A stretch of 64,000 nt of DNA, taken from assembly GCA_030849465.1 (NCBI GenBank), contig JARVLF010000015.1:930001-994000 (forward strand). The letters are read 5' to 3'. Source of the stretch: Moesziomyces globuligerus (lineage: Eukaryota > Basidiomycota > Ustilaginomycetes > Ustilaginales > Ustilaginaceae). The notes beneath the pieces were generated by a model. It saw nothing but the letters and a program-made list of their open reading frames with translations, was not told the origin of the DNA and made no database searches. Below, one piece after another: positions 19,450 to 29,900 of this stretch (positions are counted from its first letter, which is position 1; each line of letters begins with the position of its first letter). Made by a program: the position numbers and the translations under genes.

Positions 19450-21153
19450 TTAGAAGAAGAAGCTCCAGATCTTCTTGTACAAGGGGCGAGCAGCAGCCTC
19501 CTCGCGCTCGCGGCGGAGGACCTCGACGGGGACAGGGTCGCGACGGCCGGTGCTGATGTCGATCTCGTCGATCGAGATGACCTTGGTGCGGTTCCAGATC
19601 TTGTAGGGGATGTAGAAGACGAAGACGACGATGGGCACCGAGATGAAGCTCTGGAAGAACGAGGTGACGCGCTCGGACTTGGTCATCTCACCCTCGCCAA
19701 TGGGCCAGACGGCGGTGTAGAAGGTGAAGATGATGACGAGCATGTTGAAGAAGGCGCCGTAGAGCGAGCCGTAGATGCTGAAGGGCGACTTCCAGGGCAG
19801 CTCCTCGAGCGTGTGGCCCGCCTTCTTCCAGGCCAGGCGGAAGCGGGCGTGCGAGATGCAGATGCAGAGCCAGCTGATGATGGTCGAGAGACCCGAGATG
19901 GCGAGCAGCCAGTTGAAGGTGGTGTTGCGAGCATTGTCACCGGCGTAGATCAGGAAGCCGAGCAGACCGAAGATGAGCGACAGAACGACGGCCGGAACGG
20001 GGCGTCCCTGTCGGTCAATGTAGGTGAAAATCCTGGGAGCCTGTCCGATGGTGGCCATGGCCTGCAGCGTACGCGAAGCGGCGTAAACGGCCGTGTTGCC
20101 GACGGAGAGAACGGAGACGAGGATGACTGCGTTCATGATTGATGGCAAGACTTGCACGCGAGCATTGACCAGAGCAATGACGAATGGGGAGGCCCTAGCA
20201 TCGTACGAACCGGAGCCAAGACGCTCGTTGTCCGAGGGGACGAGGAGGGAGACGACGAAGAGCGAGACGACGTAGAAGATGGTGACGCGCATGAAGATCT
20301 GCTTGGCGGCCTTGGGAATTTCCTTGCGCGCGTTGGCGGTCTCAGCGGCAGCAAGGCCGATGAGCTCGGTACCGGCAAAGGCGAAAGCAGCGCTGACGAA
20401 GACCGAGGCGAAACCCTTGAAGCCGTTCTTGAACGCACCAGGGTTGCGCCACGTCTCGGCACCGTAGTACTTGCCGTCCGGGCCACCACCGACGTTGATG
20501 ACGACACCGGCAATGATGAAACCGATGACAGCGAGGACCTTGATGAGCGAGCCGAAGAACTCGAATTCACCGTAGCCACGGACACCGAAGAGGTTGATGA
20601 CGATGATGACGATCAGGAAGATGGTGACCCAGACACCCCTGGGCACCACCTCGTTGGGGTCCCAGTAGGTGATGACGATGGAAGCAGCGACGAGTTCGAG
20701 GGGCAGGACGATGAGCCACTGGAGCCAGTAGTTGTATGCCATGGCGAAGCCGACGGCGGGGTCGATGAAGCGGGACGAGTAGGCAGCGAAGGAACCAGCG
20801 ACGGGGAAGATAGCACCGAGCTCACCGAGAGCCATGACGACCTGGAGAAGCATGACACCGATGAGGATGTAGTCGATCATGAGGAAACCGGGGCCACCAG
20901 TGGCGAGGGCACCACCAGAGCCGATGAAGAGACCGGTACCGATCGAACCACCCAGAGCGATGAACTGAACGTGACGGCCGTGCAGATTTTGCTTGAGGCC
21001 GCCGGTGTCCGAGGGGTTCTTGAAGCCAGCAACAACGGCGCCAGACTCGAAGTCCTTCTCGCCCTTCTCGTGGAAGCCAGGCGACGAGTCCGAGGCGGTC
21101 TCATCGGTGACCTCCGGCTTGAAGCCGTCGACAAACCTGTTCCAGGCACCCAT
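19450..21153 (-). CDS. Amino-acid permease, YAT/GAP1-like
   Basis: Single-exon gene, 567 residues, start ATG 21153. It is a full-length APC-superfamily YAT transporter with about 12 membrane segments. The family signature is at the first segment (LHGRHVQFIALGGSIGTGLF), followed by the conserved GELGAIFPVAGSF and the TM6 block SAAFAFAGTELIGLAAAE. The C-terminus LYKKIWSFFF resembles the tail of Gap1-type permeases that governs ubiquitin-dependent sorting. It should import amino acids with protons at the plasma membrane; substrate range cannot be read from sequence. A GATAAG site at 21190-21195, 37 bp before the ATG, would suit nitrogen control by a Nit2/AreA-type GATA factor. The upstream gene-free region is exceptionally long. 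Confidence 0.92.
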   Translation of the reverse strand: MGAWNRFVDGFKPEVTDETASDSSPGFHEKGEKDFESGAVVAGFKNPSDTGGLKQNLHGRHVQFIALGGSIGTGLFIGSGGALATGGPGFLMIDYILIGVMLLQVVMALGELGAIFPVAGSFAAYSSRFIDPAVGFAMAYNYWLQWLIVLPLELVAASIVITYWDPNEVVPRGVWVTIFLIVIIVINLFGVRGYGEFEFFGSLIKVLAVIGFIIAGVVINVGGGPDGKYYGAETWRNPGAFKNGFKGFASVFVSAAFAFAGTELIGLAAAETANARKEIPKAAKQIFMRVTIFYVVSLFVVSLLVPSDNERLGSGSYDARASPFVIALVNARVQVLPSIMNAVILVSVLSVGNTAVYAASRTLQAMATIGQAPRIFTYIDRQGRPVPAVVLSLIFGLLGFLIYAGDNARNTTFNWLLAISGLSTIISWLCICISHARFRLAWKKAGHTLEELPWKSPFSIYGSLYGAFFNMLVIIFTFYTAVWPIGEGEMTKSERVTSFFQSFISVPIVVFVFYIPYKIWNRTKVISIDEIDISTGRRDPVPVEVLRREREEAAARPLYKKIWSFFF

Positions 21154-24100
21154 GGTGAGCAGGAATTTCCTTGAACCTTGGGGATGGGTGATAAGTTTCT
21201 AGAAGAGAAGGATGGGGGGAGTGAGTCCGTTTGGGACGAAGGAGGGGGAGCGCGCAGAGGAGGGAGCTTGCTTCTAGTGCAAGCGATGGCCCTGAGGTCT
21301 AGAGGCGCGGATAGGGGGATGCTTTGCCGGACTGGCGTGTAGCGTGACGAAGGGTGAGGGATCCGGTGGGGGAAGGGTTGGGATGATGGGTCCGTTATAT
21401 GTGATGTGCTAGAGTGGGCAGGGCAGGGGGGGTCGCACGAGGGGGAGGGGGCATGGCGCTCGCCACGAGATAGGCAAAGGCGGCGGCGGCGTAGGCGTTT
21501 GGGGGTGGCTGATTCTGGCTGCTTCCGACTGCGTTTGTCTGCGTCTGGCCACTGGGCTGAGATTCCAGGCGTCTGAGCCAGATGAGGAAGGATGCCCCGG
21601 CTTCCAGCAGCCCAGTGCACCGGAAGAGCCGAGGCAGCGCGATAGGCATGTGAGGCAGGCGAGGTGGGAGGTGCATGAGGGGCGGGGTTGAGGGCAAGGG
21701 CAAGGGCAAGGGTGCCGAGGCGGAAATCCAGTCGCGCTCGTGGGTCAAACCCAGGCACAGGAGCCATGGACCGACAGCCCAGACTCCGCTCCTCGGCCCA
21801 TCCGCCGTAGTGTGGTTTGGAATCAGACGGCCCTTCGCTCCAATTCCGGTGGACCAGATGATCTCTGCTACGAATCGAGACCCACCACACCCTCACAAGC
21901 CGTCCCAGCAGCTCATCACACTGCGCTGCTCTCGGACGAGGTCATGGTTCCTGAAACTAGCAACCTTCGTCGCTACAAGCTAGCAGCGTGAAAGGGAAGC
22001 AGGAGGAACGGGATCGGACAAGGGCGAACCGGTGCAAGGTGGCGAGATCACGCAAGCTCGCACCGTTCGACACGCGGCGCCAAGCACACGAGGGTGAGGC
22101 AAGGTCGCAGCCTGTCGCAGTCGCAGCGTTGCGTCGCAAGCCAATCAGACTCGAGCAGGGAGCAGGAGCGTTATCTGAGGCTGCCGAAAGTGGGGTGGCC
22201 AATGGATGGATGGGCTACGAGGGCGACGTACTGTAGACGCTGCGCGTCGTGCTATGCTTGCAGCTTGTCTGGCTGCGCGACGGGCTTTCGCCGAAATTCT
22301 CGTCTGCTCATTGGCTGCAGGTCGGCCTCGAGCCGAAGTGGGCAGGTCTCGTTGACATGCGAGGATGGCAGCCAAGATGCCGCGTGCAGCTCAAGCGAAG
22401 GCCGTCGACGAATCAGAACGAGGGCAGAAGCTCCGAAAAAGGCTTGGCTCTAAATCGGCCATGACGGGCGCCAGATCACTGTGGCGCAGCTTCAGCTCAC
22501 CCCACTGCACCAAAGCAGTGTGGTTCCATTGGGTTGCCGCGCGTGCAGCGGTGGGAGCGAATGGATAAGGGCGCCGCACCAGACTAGCTGCACCGTTCAT
22601 GCAGGCGATAGTGCACGCGAGCCTAGCGAGGCAACGCGAATCGACCAAAGAGTGGGGGCAGCCAGTCAGAACCACCGCTGATAACCCACGCACCGACACG
22701 CGACCAGGCAAGGCCCTCTGTCGCGATTCCAGACGGATGGCCGCCGCTCGGCCCAAACCATCCCCGGCCTCTGTCGTTCGTGGTCGCTCCCCTCGGTCCA
22801 AATCTTTTCCGTTTGGCCCTTTGGTGGCCCGCCTGGACCTCGGATTACCTCACGGAGCCACCCGCTCTATCTGATCCGCCTCTTCCAGGCTCACGGCCAG
22901 TCACGCGCGTGACCGGGTCGGTGTTCCTGGCGCGTTCGGCACAGGATTGCAAATTGGCTATGCCGTTGCAACACGAGACAGGTCTCGACGCCTGACGCCT
23001 TGCCGCGTCAACCAAAGCGCCCGTCACGCTGTCCCGCCTCGTCTGGTCACACCGAGACGGCCTTTGCGATCCGCCCTGCTGATTGGCTGTAGCTCGCTCC
23101 AAAGCGCCGGCCGTCCGATGCGGATAGAGCACCAAGCCAACCGATACCTGCCGCAAAAGCAAGGCGCTCGCCCGCATTGGCAGAGATAAAGCGCGATTCG
23201 AGAATAATTCATGAGTGGATCCGAAGCAGAGACAGAGGGCGGGGATTGAAATCGTGCCAGAAGGAATGCTCTCCTGCCGTCGCTATTCTCAGCTACTTTG
23301 CATTGCTGCACGTCGTAGATTGGCAAGGGCGGAGTCGCGCTGCCAAAATCGAAAAACCAATCAAAACAACCAGGGCCCATTGCACTGGACGAGCGGGGAA
23401 TCGCTGCAGAGAAGTCAAATTCGCCGCATGGACGTCTGCTGATTGGCTGGGCCTTACTACCGATGTCATGTGGCTTGGCCCTCGTTGGGGGGCTCGCTTG
23501 GACTGCCTGACCCTGCCTTGCCGGAGGCTGCTCAGACTAGGTCACAGTACCGTAGCCCACCCGAACCCTCGCCGGTCCATCCCAGCACGGCAACGCTATG
23601 CTTTGCGACTGCAGGTGCCGAATTCCGCACTCTCGCTTCGAGTTGGACGACCTCCAGCCGACGGTGGCGTTAGCGCAGAAGGCCCCATCGGATGTGAGTT
23701 TTGGCGCCGAGTGAGGCCAGGCGGTTGTCTCGCTTGCCCAAGACATGTGAGGAGAAGCCTCTACTGGCTTGACCGGTCGGAAACTGCCGCCTTTGCATTC
23801 GGAATCAGCCTGCGATAGAGTGAGTCGATGTAAAATAAAGTGGAAAGCAGTGCGGAACTTTGGATGCCAAGCAAATTGGGCGTGGCTCGGACGAAGCTCT
23901 TCCATCCGCTCCTCCCCGCTGGCATGTCTTGGCAGCGATAGAAGCCACCTGTCGACCGTCGGCGCTGTCCATCTCTACTGGCTTGCCATGCAGCAGGACG
24001 GAGCGGACGCGGGCTCAGGAACGCGAACACCATCCCGCGCAGAGCTGGCCCTTCGGTCGGCTCGCCGTCGCTACGGTGCGCCACGTTATAGACCGCGGTC

Positions 24101-24828
24101 AACGGCCTGCGACTCCCGAGAGGAGTGGCTGCAACGTCAAATGACAATGGCTGCCAGCCTTCGGTTGAGCCGTTCGCCCCCCCCCCACGTTTGAGAAGAT
24201 CCTTAGCCAGCCGCCTTTCTGGACGAGATCGAGCGAGGGTCAGGCGGAAGTGCATGCCGATCGGCGTGCATGCTGAGGCTGTGTTCGCCATTCGCTCCTG
24301 CTCGGGTTATCACGCCAGCTGACCCGTTCCGGACTGATACCCGGCGCCCTTGTTCACCATCCCAGATGATGCGCGCCCCATTCATCCCGCATCGCTCCTC
24401 CCCCGCGATTACCTTGGCCCAGTCAGCTGACGTTTCCTCACTCATCCCCATCTGATCTTTCCCCAATCGCTGCTGAGCAATCCATTTGATCACGACGACC
24501 CTGTGATTGATCAAAATGTCCGCGTGATAACCAAGTCCCCCCAATGTCGAGATGCCTCCTTGGCCCGTGCCTGCTCTTCCGGTTCTTCGCGTCCAGTCTT
24601 GGCACGGCTCAACCAATCCAAGCTGTCCGCTACAACCGACGTCTCCGTGCCGACCGATTGCGATCACGCTCGCCTCCATCATTCGACCACCCCGCGCCCA
24701 TACTCCGAGCGCGCCAAGATAACCCTGCATGCACCCCCCGCCATCTCAGACGCAGCCGAGACGGGTACCTAGATTGTGCAATGTACGTAGCACGCGGGCT
24801 TCGGTGTTCGAATTGCAAAGCGATCTGG
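21154..24828. promoter_or_regulatory. 3.7 kb gene-free region upstream of the permease
   Basis: The largest gap in the window lies between the permease start codon and the stop of the next leftward gene. ORFs here (longest about 210 codons at 23177-23818) show no recognisable domain, and no tRNA was found. It contains at least six CCAAT boxes, including near-identical copies of CTGCTGATTGGCTG at 22304, 23076 and 23436, and GATA motifs at 21190, 22564 and near 23185. A C-run occurs near 24177. It may be an extended promoter or hold a non-coding transcript. Confidence 0.5.
21190..21195 (+). promoter_or_regulatory. GATAAG site before permease
   Basis: GATAAG lies 37 bp upstream of the permease ATG. 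It matches the binding core of fungal nitrogen-regulatory GATA factors (AreA/Nit2/Gln3). A single six-base match is expected often by chance, so the functional reading rests on the gene it precedes. Confidence 0.3.
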
Positions 24829-26730
24829 CTACTTGGGCGATGCTGGTTGTGAGAAGGAATTGACGAGCGACGACGAGGTTTGCTTCCTCTGCTTCGGATA
24901 CTGAATCGCACGGTAGGGCGTTGCGAGCGGACTGTTGTTCCTTCGAACCGGACTCGCCGTCGTAGACGAGTTTGCTGGGCCTCGCTGTTCGGACCCTGTC
25001 CGCACCACCTGATCCCCCGATCTGGCTGGCGTCAGAGAACGCAGCGAGATGCGCCTCGATCTGGGCTTCGACGGCGTCGCGCCGTCGAGCATTGACACCG
25101 AGTCGATCGACATGCTGGCCGCACCATCGTCGGGTTCCAGCGTCGTGTTGGACGTCATCGATACATCTGCACTCAACTCGCTCTGCGAGAGTCGGTGCTG
25201 CAGAGTCTTCTTGTGCTGCTGCATGAGATACGACTGGATCCTCTTGTTGGGCGATGCGGTCTGGCGGATCTTGGCCAGCAGCTCTTGCTTGCGCTGCATC
25301 TTCTCTGCCTCGATCCGGTCTTGCTCCTCCTTGGCTGCCAGTCGCTCAGCCTCCTGGAATGCCAGCAGCTTGTTTTCCTTGGCCGTCTCCCATTCTTGCT
25401 TGGTGAGCCACTTGTGCACCACCACCTGATGCTCTTCGCGCGCCATCGGATGCAGCGAGTCCCGCGGCATCTGGTACTTGGATCGCCACTCAAGCACGTC
25501 GCTCCACCGCTCCAGCTCGTGCGTGTCAGGATGGATCCGCCATCGAAGCCCCTCGAAGTCGACCCACTCCTCTCCCGGTTCCCGATCGTCTGACGTGTCC
25601 ACGCTGCGCTTGGTGCGCGGCAATGTCGGTCCGGCTCCTGTCGCACTCGAGGCGGCAGGGTTAAAATCGGTCATGGCTTCCTCAGGCAGGGCCATGTCAA
25701 AGTCGAGCGCCGAGCTCGGATCCACCTCTTTGTTGGCTTTGCGCGACCGCTTGGAGCTGTGCACGTGCGACGCCGCGTGCTCCTCGTCGTCGCCCGAATC
25801 CGTGCTCGCTTCGTCCTCCGAGTCGTCCAGCTCATCTGCCTCACGTTTCTTGGCCGTGGCGCGTGCACTGGCGCTGACGGATCCTCGGCGAGTTTCGGCC
25901 GTCGGACGCTTGGTGACCGTCCGTCCTGGAAAAGAGGCTGCCTCCTCCTCCATCGGTTCTTCCTTGAGTCCTTCGAACTCTTCTTCGTCGTCTTCTTCGA
26001 CCTGGGATGCCGTTGCATCGGACATGTCGTGATCGCTGGTGGGCTGATCGCTCCCAAACGTGCCAGGGATCGCTGCCCGCTGCTTCTTGGCCCGACTCTG
26101 CCCTTCCGACATTGCGTCGGTCTTGGTGGGCGATTCTTCATGTTGGCGTTTAGGCTCGCGCGAGCCTCCTGTTCCTGACTTGTCTTGCGCGCCAATCCGG
26201 CGAGCACGTCTCGGTGGCGAGTCTCCTGGGGCTTGGGATGATCTTCGCTTCATCGTGGCGTTCGAAGGACTGCTATCGAAGCTAGTGCTGTTCGCTGTTC
26301 CAGGCGAAGCGCGATGCAGATCTTTCGACAGTCTCCTCGAATGGTTCCGTTCTTGACGATGATTTGAAGGCGAGGACTTCGTTTCCGGTCCTAGAGTGTC
26401 CTTGAGGTATCCAGGAAGAGTGCCAGGGATTCCCGCTAGGCGTGAAGCTGCCTCACGATCGAGCATAGCTCGCGATGTTGTGCGAGGCCGAGCAGACGTC
26501 TGCTTCTTGGTCGGTGTGGACAGTGAGCCTTCGCGGCGCTGCTGCGATCTGCGAGAAAGTGCATCTGCCCTGGCTACGGCAAAGGGACGGTGGTCATCGT
26601 CAGGGATGCCCGCGGCTCTTCTGCGGTCGCGAACAAACTCGGTGCGCTTGCGCGAGTGCTGAATGCGCTGGTACGCCGAGTTGGCAAAGTATGCGATGAC
26701 GAACAGTACAATCCAGCTCACGAGCGACAT
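24829..26730 (-). CDS. Uncharacterised N-terminally membrane-anchored protein, 633 aa
   Basis: Single-exon ORF; I chose ATG 26730 because a hydrophobic segment follows at once (MSLVSWIVLFVIAYFANSAY, residues 1-20) and then a basic stretch, as in a signal-anchor. The open frame continues upstream to an ATG at 26922, which would add 64 atypical residues. Residues 20-400 are charged, Ser/Arg/Glu-rich and disordered, with acidic runs. A conserved-looking block follows at about 420-540: EEWVDFEGLRWRIHPDT, YQMPRDSLHPMAREEHQVVV, KWLTKQEWETAKENKLLAFQ, then an Ala/Glu/Lys coiled coil. The tail is Ser/Thr-rich. The layout suggests a tail exposed to cytosol or nucleoplasm on an ER or nuclear-envelope anchor. 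I cannot assign a family. Confidence 0.75.
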   Translation of the reverse strand: MSLVSWIVLFVIAYFANSAYQRIQHSRKRTEFVRDRRRAAGIPDDDHRPFAVARADALSRRSQQRREGSLSTPTKKQTSARPRTTSRAMLDREAASRLAGIPGTLPGYLKDTLGPETKSSPSNHRQERNHSRRLSKDLHRASPGTANSTSFDSSPSNATMKRRSSQAPGDSPPRRARRIGAQDKSGTGGSREPKRQHEESPTKTDAMSEGQSRAKKQRAAIPGTFGSDQPTSDHDMSDATASQVEEDDEEEFEGLKEEPMEEEAASFPGRTVTKRPTAETRRGSVSASARATAKKREADELDDSEDEASTDSGDDEEHAASHVHSSKRSRKANKEVDPSSALDFDMALPEEAMTDFNPAASSATGAGPTLPRTKRSVDTSDDREPGEEWVDFEGLRWRIHPDTHELERWSDVLEWRSKYQMPRDSLHPMAREEHQVVVHKWLTKQEWETAKENKLLAFQEAERLAAKEEQDRIEAEKMQRKQELLAKIRQTASPNKRIQSYLMQQHKKTLQHRLSQSELSADVSMTSNTTLEPDDGAASMSIDSVSMLDGATPSKPRSRRISLRSLTPARSGDQVVRTGSEQRGPANSSTTASPVRRNNSPLATPYRAIQYPKQRKQTSSSLVNSFSQPASPK

Positions 26731-27252
26731 GTTGCGCAACGTGTCGTCGTGAGAGTGGATGCGCGATCGACGTCGGTGGAGAGAGAAGGAACACCGATCA
26801 GGGTCCAGCGCTTGGACCTTCACCAAAAATTCCGCGTCTGCGCCAGCCAAGGAGTCGGAACTCGGGCAAGGCAAAGTCGGCGAAACTACCTGCACGCTCG
26901 CACCTAACATGCTGCCGCGCATGTTCTAGAGGACAAGACCCACTGAGAGGGCCCTTTGAACGCCAGACTTGACTAGGTCAGAAGCGAGATTCATTCTGGC
27001 CTGCATGGTGCGTCTCTAGCTGCTCCTTTAGCGCAGAAATGCTGTTAGAGCGCGGTGTAGTGCGGCGTCCTGGCAGCTGGAGGAAATCGCGGAGTCGGGG
27101 CGAGATGATGCCGCTGATGCCGCTCCAGCCGATTTGGCGTGATTTAGCCGCAGCTTCTCCCCGCTTTGCTCCACAGATCTTCAGTGTGTGCACAAGCCGG
27201 CATTTAACCGTGACTGCTCCACACAAGCCTCAAAAAGGGGATCCTTCTAGCC
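26731..27252. promoter_or_regulatory. Divergent promoter region (membrane protein / flavin reductase)
   Basis: 522 bp between divergent starts. It contains the open but atypical extension of the leftward frame (ATG 26922). No RNA gene or repeat was seen. Confidence 0.45.
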
Positions 27253-28359
27253 ATGTTGCCTAGCTTTCGTTTCGCTTCGCCTCGATTTCCTTCGCTCTTC
27301 TCATCACATTCACTCCTTCCAATTCTCAAATCAACTGCAAGGATGTCCACCAAAGCCAATGGCGACTCATACGGCGTGCCCGGCACGGGCGCCGGCGGTG
27401 GGTCCAAGTATAAGCCCTTCAAGGAGGAGGAAGCCAAGCGACCCACTTTTGACCCAAGCCTGTCGTACACGCTCACCAAGGCGCCCGACGTCGACTTCAA
27501 GGCTGGCCAGGGGCTCAACAGCCACCCTGCTTCCTCGACGTTTGGAGCCGACGATGCCGAGTACCACGTGATCCAGATCGGCAAGACCGAGGTGTCGGCA
27601 GCGACCATGTACAAGCTCATGGTCTCGTCGATTGCGCCCCGCCCCGTGGCTCTCGTCACGACGCTCAACGAGGACGGCAGCCCTAATCTGGCGCCGATTA
27701 GCTGGTATCAGATGGTCTCGCAGGACCCGGCCATGGTCATGATCTCCTTTGGTGGGTCGGAGAACCGCAGAAAGGACAGCGAGAACAACATCAAGCGCCT
27801 CCAAGAGTTCTCTGTCTCGTCTTCCTCGGAGCCGTATGCGGAGGCCCTCAACTTTGCATCGGTAGACTGCCCCTCGGGCGTCAGCGAATACGCACTCACC
27901 GGCCTCACCCCTGTCAAGAGCAAGGTCATCAAGACTCCCCGCGTAAAGGTACGTCTCCGCCACCGAGATCGCTGTCGACTGACTGTCTGCTGACAATTGA
28001 GAACATGTGTGCGGTCTGCATAGGAATCTCCCATGTCGATGGAATGCGAGGTCGAGTACGTGCGCGACATCTTCAACGCAGAGGGCAAGCACACAACTAC
28101 CCTTGTGCTTGGCCGCGTCCGCGTGATGCACATTCGCAAAGACATGATCCACCCCGATACCGGTGCTGTCGATGCCGCAAAGACGCTTCCCATCACGCGC
28201 ATTGGCGGTCTGCAGTACGCCCGCACCTCAGTCGGCTACGAGCTCGAACGCCCCAAGTGGGACAACATCAAGGACCGCCCCGATGTCCAGGAGGCGCTCC
28301 AGAAAGGTCCCAAGCCCTGGTTCGAGAACAAGGACCAAGTGCTTGAGTCCTATCCCTAA
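27253..28359 (+). CDS. Flavin-reductase-like, FMN-binding domain protein
   Basis: Two exons, join(27253..27948, 28024..28359), encode 343 residues; the 75-bp intron runs GTACGT...TAG with a TGCTGAC-like branch site. The core matches the flavin-reductase/DIM6-NTAB split-barrel: YKLMVSSIAPRPVALVTTLN, DGSPNLAPISWYQMVSQDP, MVMISFGG, then KDSENNI and a strand block around FNAEGKHTTTLVLGRV. Such proteins bind FMN and reduce flavin or act on small substrates; the substrate here is unknown. The first 30 residues are basic, Ser-rich and lack acidic residues, resembling a mitochondrial presequence. A second in-frame ATG at 27343 would give a form without it. It converges on the methyltransferase, with 100 bp between stops. 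Confidence 0.9.
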
Positions 28360-28459
28360 GCTCGACAACGATTAGACAGTAGACATCGATCCGTCTCTCG
28401 CGCTAGACGTAGTGTTTATCAACAGCTAGATTCATTGCTGTCGTTTTCGGTGCGTCGAC

Positions 28460-29323
28460 TCAAAGAGGTTTGCGTGCAATGGCGAGGAAGATGTCGTAGG
28501 TCTTGCCGTCTTTGACAAAGTGAGCCGACTTGTCCATGTCTACGAGCTGCAATCCGGCGGCCGAGAAGAATGCCTCCATCTCGGCCTGGCTAAAGCCGCC
28601 GTGGTGGGCAATGACGTTTTCGTGGCTATGCGTATCTTCGTGTTTGTGGCTGTGGTCATGGCTGTGGTCATGGCTGTGGCCTTGGCTGGGACCGTGGTCG
28701 TGTCCATGCGAATGTGCGCTCACTTCGTTGCCAGGTTCGAAGATCTGAGAATGCGAGCCGTCTTGGTTCCTCTTTGTCCTAGGCGCGGGAAGCTGAGCCG
28801 AAGTCGCGGTCTTGACGAGGTCGACGATGGCGAGATGGCCACCTGGGCGCAGGTAACCCGCGAGCACCTGCGTGACTCTTGCCGGATCGCTGAGATGGTG
28901 ATACGCCATAGTGCAGGTGACCACGTCGAACTGCTGACCGGCAATCTCTGACGGCTGATCCGCAAGGATGTCAGTGACGACGGGTACGATGTTGCTGATG
29001 CGGTTCGCGGGATCTTGCTGTGCGGCAAGCTTCTGGCGCAGCTGGTCCACCATGGCTTCCGACTGGTCGACAGCGGTGACGCTCTTGCAGCGCGGCGCAA
29101 CAAACATAGCCAGCAGACCGGTTCCAGCCGCAAAATCCATCAGCTCGGTAGAGGCGGCATCGATACCCGGCACGCGCGCCAGGATGTTGGCGGCGTTGGT
29201 CTGGGCGACGTCCACCACCATTCCTCGGCCCAACTTGTCGTACTCTGCGGCGGTGAGCGCATAGAACGCCTTGTTGGCGTCAGTAACCAGCTGAGCGTTG
29301 TCTTTGTCGTGCGTGTTGGACAT
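28460..29323 (-). CDS. SAM-dependent methyltransferase with His-rich insert
   Basis: Single-exon gene, 287 residues, start ATG 29323. A class I methyltransferase fold is shown by motif I (ELMDFAAGTGLLAM, residues 60-73), the acidic end of strand 2 (VTAVDQSEAM), the post-I region, and a motif IV-like CTMAYHHLSD (137-146). Between the last core strand and the C-terminal strand pair sits a His-rich segment (204-241) with about 15 histidines in Ser-His/Asp-His repeats, a likely zinc, copper or nickel binding site. The closest general resemblance is to small-molecule methyltransferases of the UbiE/Coq5-like type; the substrate is unknown. The insert is encoded by an imperfect 12-bp DNA repeat, so it may have grown by slippage. 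Confidence 0.88.
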   Translation of the reverse strand: MSNTHDKDNAQLVTDANKAFYALTAAEYDKLGRGMVVDVAQTNAANILARVPGIDAASTELMDFAAGTGLLAMFVAPRCKSVTAVDQSEAMVDQLRQKLAAQQDPANRISNIVPVVTDILADQPSEIAGQQFDVVTCTMAYHHLSDPARVTQVLAGYLRPGGHLAIVDLVKTATSAQLPAPRTKRNQDGSHSQIFEPGNEVSAHSHGHDHGPSQGHSHDHSHDHSHKHEDTHSHENVIAHHGGFSQAEMEAFFSAAGLQLVDMDKSAHFVKDGKTYDIFLAIARKPL

Positions 29324-29900
29324 TTCGGGTCTGTTTGCTGTGGTAGACGGGATCGTGTTGTAGAGATGTGAGGGAATGCTGAAAGGCCCGTCGTATCCAC
29401 CGTTGGTCGCTTATAATTTATGCGCAGAGTGCAATCCCATCCGTATCGCAAGACGGTCGCGAAAGGAGTAAGGGAGGAGCGCAGGATGACTCTAGGGCTG
29501 GTGCTGGCTTGGGGCGAGGTGCCTACGGGGCGACTGCAGGCTGTGAGGTGACAGCAGATAGATATGTCCGAGAGACGGAGGCGGAGTCACAGGATGGATG
29601 GCAAGTGGTGGAGGTGACAGCCACCAACCACCATTCCCGCGGAAGGCTGTTCCGAGTACCTTTGGGGTTATCGCCTCCGCGGGTTTCGACGGAAAGTCTG
29701 AAAGTGTTACGTTTTCAAAGCCAAAGTAACCAACACGTCTTCTCCGAGAGCCGAGCTGAATGAAGCCAAGACCGACACTTCAACACTCTCGCAACGACGT
29801 TCCGACATTTCCTCACGTCCGACGAGTTCCACTCGCCATTCGATGGACGCAGAGATCAGAATAGAGAACGTGCTAAGGGTGCGGGCTCTAGTTTGCAACA
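29324..29900. promoter_or_regulatory. Divergent promoter region (methyltransferase / TBCD)
   Basis: 577 bp between divergent start codons. It probably holds two promoters; no repeat or RNA gene was recognised. Confidence 0.5.

Noticed and set aside
20152..21174. 340-codon plus-strand acidic ORF
   Set aside because: Antisense to the permease; its Asp/Glu/Gly/Val composition mirrors codon bias in the membrane-protein gene.
23177..23818. 213-codon plus-strand ORF in the long intergenic region
   Set aside because: Composition is unlike neighbouring proteins and no motif or domain is visible; its initiation codon context could not be supported.
26731..26922. 64-residue extension of the membrane-anchored protein from ATG 26922
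   Set aside because: It would bury the hydrophobic anchor; sequence looks like translated 5' UTR. Kept as an alternative only.
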